A DNA stretch of 30,925 nt from contig JBHGAV010000050.1 in NCBI GenBank assembly GCA_041946685.1, forward strand, positions 1 to 30,925, read 5' to 3'. The stretch's first letter is position 1; the number at the start of each line of letters is the position of its first letter. The notes below the pieces were generated by a model. It saw only the letters and a program-made list of their open reading frames with translations, ran no database searches and had not been told where the DNA came from. This DNA is from JBHGAV01 sp041946685. GTDB taxonomy: Bacteria; Acidobacteriota; Terriglobia; Bryobacterales; Bryobacteraceae. Made by a program: the position numbers and the translations under genes. Shown here one piece after another: positions 24,026 through 30,925 of this stretch.

Positions 24026-24382
24026 ATGCCGGAAGGCTATCTCCCCATCTTTATCTACCTGGTGTGCGCGATTCTGTTTCCGATCGCGCTGCTGTTGCTG
24101 GCCAAGCTTCTCCGACCTTCCGTCCCTACGGACGTCAAGATGGAGGCTTACGAGTGCGGCATCAAGGCTGCGTCCGACAGCCGCGGCCGTTACACGGTTA
24201 GGTTTTACATCATCGCGATCCTGTTCGTGATCTTCGATGTGGAGACGATCTTCCTTTACCCGTGGGCGGTCCGATACCGGCTTCTCGGCTGGTTCGGTGT
24301 GGCGGAGATCACCGTGTTCCTGCTCATCCTGATTGTGGGATACATCTGGGCCTACAAGAAGGGCGCCCTGGAGTGGGTATAA
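24026..24382 (+). CDS. nuoA: NADH-quinone oxidoreductase subunit A
   Basis: The 118-aa protein has three hydrophobic membrane segments (about residues 7-28, 60-80 and 90-110) and the NuoA signatures Tyr-Glu-Cys-Gly in the first loop and Phe-Asp-Val-Glu-Thr-Ile-Phe-Leu-Tyr-Pro-Trp in the second. It is a small membrane subunit of complex I, near the quinone channel. The start is ATG at 24026 with AAAGG just upstream. It stands alone here: the next gene, 21 bp on, encodes an alanyl-tRNA editing protein rather than nuoB. It is divergent from cysE. Confidence 0.95.
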   Translation: MPEGYLPIFIYLVCAILFPIALLLLAKLLRPSVPTDVKMEAYECGIKAASDSRGRYTVRFYIIAILFVIFDVETIFLYPWAVRYRLLGWFGVAEITVFLLILIVGYIWAYKKGALEWV

Positions 24383-24403
24383 CCGCTCCCTGAACGGGAC
24401 GGT

Positions 24404-25570
24404 ATGACAACCACGCGGCTCTACCATCACGATTCCTACCTGACCGGATTTTCCGCCCACGTCGTCGACCGCTCCGCGGACGGCCGGCGGGTCTACCTGG
24501 ACCGGACGGCCTTCTACCCCGACTCCGGCGGACAGCCCCACGATATCGGGGAGATCGGCGGTGTGGCGGTTCTGAATGTGGTCGACGAAGACAAGAGGAT
24601 CGCCCACCTGACGGAGGAGCCCGTGGAGGGGATCGAAGTCGCCTGCCGCGTCAATTGGGCTCGGCGGTTCGACCACATGCAGCAGCACACGGGCCAGCAC
24701 CTGCTTTCCGCTGTGCTGTCGGAGTTGTGCGGGGCGGGGACCGTCGGTTTTCACCTGGGTGCGAGCAGCTCAACCATCGACCTGGATGTGGCGGCACTCC
24801 GACCAGACCAGGTGTCCGCCGCCCAAATCGCGGTGAATGAGAGAATCGCGCAGAACCGCCGGGTCGAGGTTACCTACGAAGCCGCGTCCGAGGCGGACGG
24901 ACTGAGGCGGCAGTCGAGCCGGGAAGGGGTCCTGCGGATCGTATCCATCGAAGGCGTGGACCGGAGCGCCTGCGGCGGGACCCACGTCCGGGCGACCGGA
25001 GAGATTGGCCTCGTGCTGATTCGCAGGCTCGACAAGGTTCGAGGCAACGTGCGTGTTGAGTTCCTGTGCGGCATGCGCGCCGTCGAACAGGCGGGGAAGG
25101 ACTACCAGGCTTTGAGCCGCATTGCGCGCGTGCTGTCGTGCTCGCTGGAGGACTCGCCCGCGCTGGTGGAGGCTCAGCGGGAAGCGCTCGAAGCGGCCGA
25201 CAAAGCGCGCCGACGTATGGCCGGTGAGCTGGCCCGCTACCAGGGCCGGGATCTATATCAGGCGACCGCGCCGGGGCCGGACGGAATGCGGCGGGCGCTT
25301 CACCGCCTGCCCTCGGGCTCGCTCAGCGAGGAACTGCGGGCGATGGCCGCTGGCTTTACCGCGCAGCCCAAGGCCGTGTTTCTGGCGGTGGTCGAGGAAC
25401 CGCCCTCCTTGCTGCTGGCCGTCTCGACCGATGCGGGGATCCACGCCGGAGAGCGGCTCAAGGCGGCCCTGGCCGCCTGCGGCGGGAGAGGCGGCGGCAG
25501 CGCTCAAGTGGCGCAGGGAAGCGCACCCTCGCGGGAGCACCTTGCCGGACTGCTCGCGGCGCTGGCCTGA
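24404..25570 (+). CDS. Freestanding alanyl-tRNA editing protein (AlaX/AlaRS-C type)
   Basis: The 388-aa protein contains the AlaRS editing module with zinc-binding His95-Thr-Gly-Gln-His99 and Cys190-Gly-Gly-Thr-His194. An N-terminal beta-barrel-like region precedes it (Phe-Tyr-Pro-Asp-Ser-Gly-Gly-Gln-Pro), and a helical linker then leads to a DHHA1-like C-terminal region (about 300-388) ending with Gly-Gly-Arg-Gly-Gly-Gly-Ser-Ala-Gln. There is no aminoacylation domain. It should hydrolyse Ser- or Gly-mischarged tRNA-Ala in trans. The length and C-terminal domain place it with the long AlaX type. The start is ATG at 24404, 21 bp after nuoA. It converges on the permease gene with a five-base gap. 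Confidence 0.93.
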   Translation: MTTTRLYHHDSYLTGFSAHVVDRSADGRRVYLDRTAFYPDSGGQPHDIGEIGGVAVLNVVDEDKRIAHLTEEPVEGIEVACRVNWARRFDHMQQHTGQHLLSAVLSELCGAGTVGFHLGASSSTIDLDVAALRPDQVSAAQIAVNERIAQNRRVEVTYEAASEADGLRRQSSREGVLRIVSIEGVDRSACGGTHVRATGEIGLVLIRRLDKVRGNVRVEFLCGMRAVEQAGKDYQALSRIARVLSCSLEDSPALVEAQREALEAADKARRRMAGELARYQGRDLYQATAPGPDGMRRALHRLPSGSLSEELRAMAAGFTAQPKAVFLAVVEEPPSLLLAVSTDAGIHAGERLKAALAACGGRGGGSAQVAQGSAPSREHLAGLLAALA

Positions 25571-25575
25571 TTCCG

Positions 25576-26622
25576 TCAGGCCGAAGCGGAGAATGACGCC
25601 AGGTACAGCATGACCAGGCCCGCCAGGTAAAGGACCAGGGTCACGGCCAGAAACGATTGGGCCCGGGCACCCGCCTCCCTGAATTCCTTCCAGGCTATGA
25701 TTCCCCACAGCGCGGTGACCAGAGGGACGGCTTGAAGGATGGCGAAGCGCGTCGCGGGGGCGAGGGATGCTTCGTCCGCGGAACTCGCCGCCACGTAAAC
25801 CGCGGTCATTCCGGTGGCCCAGACGGCGCCGCCGAGCCAGCCGAGCATGTGGAAGCGGAACTGGCCGCGCAAGTACTCCAAGATCTCCACCGGCTTGCCT
25901 TTCAGCGGCAGGTTCATGAGGAAGAGGTTGTACACGAACGTGGAGAACAGGATGCCGACCGAGAAGGCCAGCATCAGCAAGTAGGGGCCGACGCCGGTGT
26001 CACCGGTCGTCGCCGCGGACACAGGGAGCGGAAGCATCCCGATCAATAGACCGCTGATGACGGTCGCCAGCACCCCTTTCCAGGAAACGGAGGGGCGAAG
26101 GGTGCGGTGCTGGCCGGCTTTCATCCTCTGAAGCTCTCTGGTCATGGCCAGGCTGCGGTAGGTGATCACTCCCATCAGCACGGCGAGCAGGACCATCGCC
26201 AATCCCGCGAATACCATCGTCGGATTGCCTTCCGGGCTCGTGATGTAACTAAAGAGCGAGGAGACGATGAGCGCTGCGCCCAGGCCCAGGGGAAACGCGA
26301 CCGTGATCCCCAATAAAGTGGACGCCCCGACCAGAAGCATGTTTCCCAAGTTGAACAGCATGCCGGAGGCTATGCCCCAAGCCATGTTGCGCTTGCCCGC
26401 GCGCATAGCGTCGTCCATCAAGGTGAAGCCGTCGGCCCCAAGTGTTCCCAGCGTGAACGCCGCAACGAGCGCCGCCACGAAGATGCCGATGGCGAAGTCG
26501 TAGTAGTAGAGCTCGTACCGCCACTTGCTGGCGAGCTTCAGGGTGTTGATCCAACTTCCCAGCGCGATCAGTCCCAGGATCGTGACCAGCAGGGCGGAGA
26601 GATACGTGGTCGGCAGAGTCAT
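25576..26622 (-). CDS. DMT superfamily permease, GRP/ureide-permease-like
   Basis: The 348-aa protein is almost wholly hydrophobic, with about ten predicted membrane segments in two halves separated by a basic cytoplasmic loop near residues 170-190. A Glu-Leu-Tyr-Tyr-Tyr-Asp-Phe-Ala-Ile-Gly segment near residue 37 and an Asn-Leu-Gly-Asn-Met-Leu-Leu segment resemble glucose/ribose (GRP) and ureide permease families of the DMT superfamily. The substrate is probably a small polar solute such as a sugar or ureide; this is inference. It lies 21 bp after the exported HpaI-like aldolase gene on the same strand and likely shares its transcript. Confidence 0.85.
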   Translation of the reverse strand: MTLPTTYLSALLVTILGLIALGSWINTLKLASKWRYELYYYDFAIGIFVAALVAAFTLGTLGADGFTLMDDAMRAGKRNMAWGIASGMLFNLGNMLLVGASTLLGITVAFPLGLGAALIVSSLFSYITSPEGNPTMVFAGLAMVLLAVLMGVITYRSLAMTRELQRMKAGQHRTLRPSVSWKGVLATVISGLLIGMLPLPVSAATTGDTGVGPYLLMLAFSVGILFSTFVYNLFLMNLPLKGKPVEILEYLRGQFRFHMLGWLGGAVWATGMTAVYVAASSADEASLAPATRFAILQAVPLVTALWGIIAWKEFREAGARAQSFLAVTLVLYLAGLVMLYLASFSASA

Positions 26623-26643
26623 CGGTTCCTCTCGACAGGATCG

Positions 26644-27510
26644 TCAGTACAACGGCCGGTTCGAAAGATCTGGCGCGGTCTTGCCCATGCCCTTCAGGAC
26701 CGCCTGCGTCCCGAGCGCCATGTAGTTGAGCTCGCTGCCCGCCTGGAAGAACTTGAAGCCTTGCTGGATCAGGTCCGGTCCCTCGGCGCCGGTAACAGTG
26801 CGGCCGACGGTCACGTTGTACTTCTTGCCGGCGGCGAGGACTTTGGCGATCGCCTCCTTCATCACCGGCGCGTCCTGCTTTCCGCGCAAACCATAAGAGT
26901 AGGAGAGGTCCGTCGGGCCGATGAACATCACGTCGAGGCCGGGAACCGCGGCAATCTGTTCTATGTTGTCGATCGCCTCCTTCTCTTCGATGATCCCAAT
27001 CACCATGACGTTCTTGTCCGACCAGTCGGCGTAGCCGCCCGGCGCGGGCCACCGCAGATTGGCCAGGCCGAAGCCCGCCCCGCGCTTGCCGAGCGGGGGA
27101 TACTTGCACGCTGCCACGGCCTGCCGGGCCTGATCGGGGGTGGAGCACCACGGGAAGATCACACCCAGAGCGCCGGCGTCCAACACACGCTTGGCCGTCC
27201 ACAGCTCGTTGATGGGGACCCTGACGATGGGCACCAGGCTGGTGCCCCGGGTCGCCAGGATCATGTTTCGGAGGGTTTCCAGAGTGGTCGGGCTGTGCTC
27301 CATCTCCAGCCACACGTAGTCGAAGCCCAGCGTGGAGGCCTGCACGACCACTTCGGGACTGGGGATGCTGACCGTAAGTCCAACGACCGGTTTCCCTTCA
27401 CGCAGGCTCTTCTTGACTGGGTTTTCCCAGTCGGCCTGCCCGTACGCGAGCGTTGTTGCTGTCGCAAGCAGAACTGCGGCGAGCATCCAGACACTCCACC
27501 TTGATTGCAT
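26644..27510 (-). CDS. Exported HpcH/HpaI-family aldolase-like protein
   Basis: The start is the ATG at 27510, because GGAGG (complement at 27520-27524) lies nine bases upstream and a signal peptide follows at once (hydrophobic core, Ala-Tyr-Gly-Gln by residue 25). The 288-aa product is a HpaI/citrate-lyase-beta-type TIM barrel: Trp-Leu-Glu-Met-Glu-His72, Ile-Val-Arg97-Val-Pro, Gly-Ala-Leu-Gly-Val-Ile-Phe-Pro, Ile-Glu-Glu-Lys-Glu-Ala and Phe-Ile-Gly-Pro-Thr-Asp201-Leu-Ser. The His/Arg/Glu/Asp set for metal and pyruvate binding is intact, so retro-aldol cleavage of a 2-oxo acid is plausible. Export is unusual for this family, which normally works in the cytoplasm. It is followed by a permease gene. 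Confidence 0.9.
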   Translation of the reverse strand: MQSRWSVWMLAAVLLATATTLAYGQADWENPVKKSLREGKPVVGLTVSIPSPEVVVQASTLGFDYVWLEMEHSPTTLETLRNMILATRGTSLVPIVRVPINELWTAKRVLDAGALGVIFPWCSTPDQARQAVAACKYPPLGKRGAGFGLANLRWPAPGGYADWSDKNVMVIGIIEEKEAIDNIEQIAAVPGLDVMFIGPTDLSYSYGLRGKQDAPVMKEAIAKVLAAGKKYNVTVGRTVTGAEGPDLIQQGFKFFQAGSELNYMALGTQAVLKGMGKTAPDLSNRPLY

Positions 27511-27665
27511 GATGCTTGACCTCCGGCGTATGATGCGCGGCAACTCTTCGGATGGATTGTTTCACACCCCCGCCCCCACAGTCAACGCCAGACGGCCCGG
27601 TTTGACAGTGTCCGGACGCATACGTAAACTGGATAGAAGATGAATAGGAGCGCAAAGGCGGAAGG
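27511..27665 (+). promoter_or_regulatory. Divergent regulatory gap with a sigma70-like promoter for the DUF507 gene
   Basis: In this 155-bp gap the plus strand has TTGACA (27602-27607), a full match to the -35 consensus, then a 17-base spacer and TAAACT (27625-27630), four of six matches to the -10 box. AAAGG (27654-27658) is the ribosome binding site for the ATG at 27666. The aldolase promoter should be in the same gap, on the other strand. Confidence 0.6.
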
Positions 27666-28253
27666 ATGCTTCTCCCGAGAGAACTAATCGCCTATCTCGC
27701 GCGCCAACTGCTCACCAAGCTAAGCCCACAAGTCATCGAGACCACCCAGCCCCAGGTCACCGTCGAGGTGATTGCCGCCACCATCACCGACGAGCTCCAG
27801 GTGGAGGACCGCCTCAACGAGGAGGTCCGCGAAATCCTCAGCCAGTACAGCGAGTATATGCGGCGCGAGGGCGTCAGCTACCAGGAGATGTTCCGCCGCA
27901 TCAAGAACACGTTGATCACCCAACGCAAGGTCATAAGGGCCGCCGGCCGCGATACCGGCGACCACATGAAGCTCAGCCGCGACAAAATCAACGACATATC
28001 TCACAAGCTGGTGGCCGCCCTGCGAAAGTCGCATGGAGCCAGGCTCAAGAAGAGCCCCAACGACGTGCGCCTGGAGATGGTGCGCGAAATCACCGAGCTG
28101 CTCCAGATCGAGGACAAGGTGGACCGCGCCGCGCGGCAGAAGATCCGAACCCAGAAACGCGAGATCGCCGAAGGCACCGAGGAGTGGGACTTGCTCCACC
28201 GGCGCTATTACGCCGAAGAGCTGAAGAAGCTCGGCATCGACCTGGGCCGGTAG
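27666..28253 (+). CDS. DUF507 family protein, tandem domain
   Basis: The 195-aa protein is highly charged and helical and consists of two related halves. Residues about 1-90 include Leu-Gln-Val-Glu-Asp-Arg-Leu-Asn-Glu-Glu, and residues about 100-195 include Leu-Gln-Ile-Glu-Asp-Lys-Val-Asp-Arg-Ala. Both halves begin with a basic/hydrophobic helix and end with a Tyr- or Arg-rich helix. This matches DUF507, whose function is unknown. It has no signal peptide or membrane segment, so it is probably cytoplasmic. It sits alone behind a good promoter and stops one base from the converging SGNH hydrolase gene. Confidence 0.9.
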   Translation: MLLPRELIAYLARQLLTKLSPQVIETTQPQVTVEVIAATITDELQVEDRLNEEVREILSQYSEYMRREGVSYQEMFRRIKNTLITQRKVIRAAGRDTGDHMKLSRDKINDISHKLVAALRKSHGARLKKSPNDVRLEMVREITELLQIEDKVDRAARQKIRTQKREIAEGTEEWDLLHRRYYAEELKKLGIDLGR

Positions 28254-28254
28254 A

Positions 28255-29271
28255 TCAGCGGCGCTTCTTCTGTGCGGGCGGCTGCAAGACGGTGTCGATT
28301 GCTGCCAAAGCGATAGGCGCCATGATCCGGTAGCCCTTGCTGTTGGGATGCAGCCCGTCATCGGCCAGATCCGCCTGCAACATCCCCCCCGAATCCACCA
28401 TTTTGGAGTAGTAGTCCACGTAGACGTATTTGCGCTCGCGGCAGAGCTTCTGGAGCCATCCGTTGAGGGCGCGGATCGTTTCCGGCGGGCGCCGGACCAC
28501 CTGCTCGCCGCTCACGGGGAGCACGGAGGCGAACACCGGTGTGATCTTGTACGCCTCGGCCAGATCCGCGATCATGGTCAGGTTGTTCTGTATTGCCGCA
28601 AGGGGGACTCCGCGGGCGATGTCGTTGGTGCCGGCCAGCACCAGGACCGCCGATGGTTTAAGCGCGACCACGTCGGCCATCATGCGCCCGAGCATCTGCC
28701 CGGTGATCTGGCCACTGATGCCGCGGTTGACGAACTCCCGGTCGGAGGAGAAGTACTCGTTCAGGCGCCAGAAGTCGGTGATCGAGTCACCCAGGAAGAC
28801 GACGCGGGGCCGCGAGGCCTGGGGCGCGCCCAGCTTCAGGTTGGCCTCCGAGTAACGGGCCAGCGCGTCGCGGTCGGGGTCGCGCAACTGCGCCTCCTTG
28901 CGGGTGAGCAGGTCCCGGAAATACGCGTCGAGGCGGTCCTGCGCGTCGCGCAGTTCGTAGAACTGCCGGCGGCCTTCGTCTGAGAGTGAAGCCGGCTTGG
29001 GCACGGCTTCGGTGAGCGCGAGATAGGCTCGCAGGTTCTGGAGGAAGGCGTAGACCAGCGTCGAGTTCTGCGCGCCGTTCGGGGCCCGCAGATTCACCAG
29101 AGTCTGCCGCGTGTTTTCGGCCACGGGCTCGCCCGCCCGCGCCAGTTCAGGGACGGAAACCCTCGTCGAGTCGATCAACTGGACCACGCGGTCGCACAAT
29201 TGCAGAAGTTCCTGGGCGGAGGCAACCGGCGACCAAAGGGCGACGGTGAGAAGCAGGATTAAAGCCCGCAT
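28255..29271 (-). CDS. Exported SGNH/GDSL-family hydrolase
   Basis: From the ATG at 29271 the 338-aa product has a signal peptide (Met-Arg-Ala, Leu-rich core, Ala-Ser-Ala-Gln). A helical N-terminal domain occupies about residues 21-150, and a SGNH hydrolase domain follows with block I Phe-Leu-Gly-Asp-Ser163-Ile-Thr, block II Asn-Arg-Gly-Ile-Ser-Gly, block III Gly-Thr-Asn216-Asp and block V Asp305-Gly-Leu-His308-Pro-Asn. The catalytic Ser/Asp/His set is complete. It is probably a periplasmic or secreted esterase, for example on acetylated or acylated glycans; the substrate is unknown. The 130-residue N-terminal helical part is not typical of minimal SGNH enzymes. The gene follows rnr on the same strand by 40 bp and stops one base from the DUF507 gene. 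Confidence 0.92.
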   Translation of the reverse strand: MRALILLLTVALWSPVASAQELLQLCDRVVQLIDSTRVSVPELARAGEPVAENTRQTLVNLRAPNGAQNSTLVYAFLQNLRAYLALTEAVPKPASLSDEGRRQFYELRDAQDRLDAYFRDLLTRKEAQLRDPDRDALARYSEANLKLGAPQASRPRVVFLGDSITDFWRLNEYFSSDREFVNRGISGQITGQMLGRMMADVVALKPSAVLVLAGTNDIARGVPLAAIQNNLTMIADLAEAYKITPVFASVLPVSGEQVVRRPPETIRALNGWLQKLCRERKYVYVDYYSKMVDSGGMLQADLADDGLHPNSKGYRIMAPIALAAIDTVLQPPAQKKRR

Positions 29272-29311
29272 GATGATTCGAGTCTCCCAGATCTGGAAAT
29301 CGGGCCGCAAG

Positions 29312-30925
29312 CTAGTCCCGCCGGCGGCGCTTGGGCCGCGGCTCGGCGATGGAGAACTGGAGCTTTCGCTCGACGGCGTCCACGCGGTCCAGGCGGACCT
29401 TGACGCGGTCGCCGATGGAGAAGACGCGGCGGGAGCGCTCGCCGATGATCTTGCGGGCATTCTCGTGGTAGAGGTAGCGCTCGCCGGGCAGGGTGTCGAT
29501 TGGGACCAGGCCCTCAATGAACAGATCGGCCAGCTCGACGAAGAAGCCGAAGCGGTGAAGGCTGATGATGAGGGCGTCGAATTCGTCGCCGACCTTCTCG
29601 ATCATGAAGTTGATCTTCTTCCACTCGACCAGTTCGCGCTCGGCCTCGGCGGCGCGGCGCTCGGTGAGCGACGCGTGGGCCGCGATGGCGGCAAGATCGG
29701 TTTCGGCCGGGGTCTTTCCATCCAGAGTGAGCGACAGGATGCGGTGGACGACCAGGTCCGGATAGCGGCGGATCGGCGATGTGAAGTGCGTGTAGGTGCC
29801 GGCGGCGAGGGCGAAATGGCCGAGGTTGTCGGCCGAGTACCGTGCCTGCTTCAAGGAGCGCAGCATGAGGTAGCTGAGGATGCGCTCTTCGGGCCTGCCT
29901 TCTATCTTCGCGACCAGGTTCTGGTAGACGCGCGGCGGGACGCGCAGGCGTTCGTCTGCGAGGACCAGGTCCTTGCGCACTTTGCGTCCGTCGCGCTTGC
30001 GGTCCACGATGGGGAAGCGCTTCACGGGGAGCGAACCCAGGCCGAGCGAGTAGCCGAAGCTGGTGGCGATGTCCTCGAATTCCAGCACGCGCTCCGGGTC
30101 GGGCGGCTCGTGGATGCGGAACAGCGACGGGACGCCGGCGGCCTCCAGGTGCGAGGCCACGGACTCGTTGGCGGCGAGCATGAACTCTTCGATGATCCGG
30201 TGGGCTATGTTGCGGGGCGCGCGGGTGACGCCGGTCATCTGGCCCCACTCGTCGAATTCGATGAGGGGTTCGGGGAGATCGAAGTCGATGGAGCCGCGCC
30301 GGGCGCGCTTGCGGTTCAAAATCAACGCCAGCTCGCGCGCCAGCTCCAGGCGGGCAGCGAGGCGGCCGTAGCGCTCGCGCATGCCGGGGTCGCCTTCCAG
30401 CAGCAGGTGCACCGCGGTGTAGGTGAGGCGCTCGGCGCTGCGGATGACGCCGCGGCAGAACTGCTGGCCGACGACGTCTCCGCGGTGATCGATCTCGAGG
30501 AGGACCGAGAGGACCAGCCGGTCGACCTTGGGCTTGAGCGAGCAGATTTCGGTGGAGAGCTCCAGAGGCAGCATGGGCACGGCGCGGTCTGGGAAATAGA
30601 CGCTGGTGCCGCGGAGGGCGGCCTCTCGCTCGATGGCGGAGCCGGGGCGGACGTAGTGGCTGACGTCGGCGATGTGGACCTGGAGGGCAAAGTTGCCGTT
30701 GGGGAGCCGGTCGACCCATACGGCGTCGTCGAAATCGCGGGCGGTTTCGCCGTCAATGGTAACGATGTCCAGGGAGCGGAAATCGCGGCGGCGGGCCAGT
30801 TCGGCGGCGGGGATGGTGGAGGGGAGGCGCGCGGCCTCGTCGAGCACCGGGGCGGGGAAGCGATGGGGCAGGCGGTGCTTGCGTATGACGATTTCGACGT
30901 CGATGCCGAAGTCGTCCGGGTGGCC
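29312..30925 (-). CDS. rnr: Ribonuclease R (RNB family exoribonuclease), 5' end beyond the window
   Basis: The frame is open to the window edge, giving 537 codons of the C-terminal part. Just inside the edge is Gly-His-Pro-Asp-Asp-Phe-Gly-Ile-Asp, the region before the catalytic domain. The RNB domain shows Ile-Asp-Gly-Glu-Thr-Ala-Arg-Asp-Phe-Asp-Asp-Ala-Val with the Mg2+-binding aspartates. Val-His-Ile-Ala-Asp-Val-Ser-His-Tyr-Val, Ala-Pro-Arg-Asn-Ile-Ala-His, and Tyr-Thr-His-Phe-Thr-Ser-Pro-Ile-Arg-Arg-Tyr-Pro-Asp follow. An S1 RNA-binding domain closes the protein (Phe-Gly-Phe-Phe-Val-Glu-Leu), with a short basic tail (Lys-Arg-Arg-Arg-Arg) that is often seen in RNase R. It degrades structured RNA 3' to 5'. 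The N-terminal cold-shock domains are outside the window. Confidence 0.96.
   Translation of the reverse strand, partial: GHPDDFGIDVEIVIRKHRLPHRFPAPVLDEAARLPSTIPAAELARRRDFRSLDIVTIDGETARDFDDAVWVDRLPNGNFALQVHIADVSHYVRPGSAIEREAALRGTSVYFPDRAVPMLPLELSTEICSLKPKVDRLVLSVLLEIDHRGDVVGQQFCRGVIRSAERLTYTAVHLLLEGDPGMRERYGRLAARLELARELALILNRKRARRGSIDFDLPEPLIEFDEWGQMTGVTRAPRNIAHRIIEEFMLAANESVASHLEAAGVPSLFRIHEPPDPERVLEFEDIATSFGYSLGLGSLPVKRFPIVDRKRDGRKVRKDLVLADERLRVPPRVYQNLVAKIEGRPEERILSYLMLRSLKQARYSADNLGHFALAAGTYTHFTSPIRRYPDLVVHRILSLTLDGKTPAETDLAAIAAHASLTERRAAEAERELVEWKKINFMIEKVGDEFDALIISLHRFGFFVELADLFIEGLVPIDTLPGERYLYHENARKIIGERSRRVFSIGDRVKVRLDRVDAVERKLQFSIAEPRPKRRRRD

Noticed and set aside
29514..30719. Arg/Pro-rich open frame overlapping rnr in another frame
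   Set aside because: Composition is extreme and the RNase R reading frame is unambiguous.
1..30925. tRNA, rRNA, CRISPR, insertion sequence or prophage
   Set aside because: No cloverleaf, repeat-spacer array, transposase or integrase, or flanking terminal repeats were seen on reading both strands.

Overview
The window looks like a chromosomal piece of a GC-rich, Gram-negative soil-type bacterium, most likely Acidobacteriota (Solibacteres/Bryobacterales-like). This is inferred from gene content: an Oar-like TonB-dependent receptor with an N-terminal carboxypeptidase-regulatory-like domain, a secreted VWFA protein of the type common in acidobacteria, several Tat-type or Q-ending signal peptides, and a tandem DUF507 protein. 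No 16S gene or other decisive marker is present. I saw no tRNA, rRNA, CRISPR array, insertion sequence or phage gene.

Layout. (1) 75-1563: a secreted protein with a possible permuted-papain His/Cys pair, and a weakly supported minus-strand ORF. (2) 1708-8905: a plus-strand run of TonB-dependent receptor, catalytic M16 protease, degenerate M16 partner and a small exported protein. It closes at a strong hairpin (8916-8949) shared with the converging next operon. (3) 8958-10600, minus: a lipoprotein cyclophilin and a Tat-exported sugar-isomerase-like TIM barrel. A divergent LysR regulator and rmlD follow (10650-12494). (4) 12491-14098: a secreted VWFA protein, divergent from an AlkA-type DNA glycosylase. 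(5) 14134-14320: a rearrangement scar in which the 5' ends of two unrelated genes face each other and both bodies are missing. (6) 14340-21282, minus: araA, glgB, an AAA ATPase with a Toprim-like DUF4276 partner (a defence-like pair), and an EAL-HDOD signalling protein. (7) 21367-25570: adenosine-deaminase family gene, sialidase-fold protein, cysE, a lone nuoA, and a freestanding alanyl-tRNA editing protein. (8) 25576-30925: a DMT permease with an exported HpaI-like aldolase, a DUF507 gene with a good promoter, an exported SGNH hydrolase, and an RNase R gene cut by the window edge.

The most interesting units are the ATPase/DUF4276 pair, the receptor/M16-pair operon (a possible import-and-cleave or export-and-process module), the scar at about 14236-14242, and the exported aldolase/permease pair. 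Most remaining genes are ordinary housekeeping or carbohydrate genes, often packed with ATGA overlaps or overlapping stop codons.
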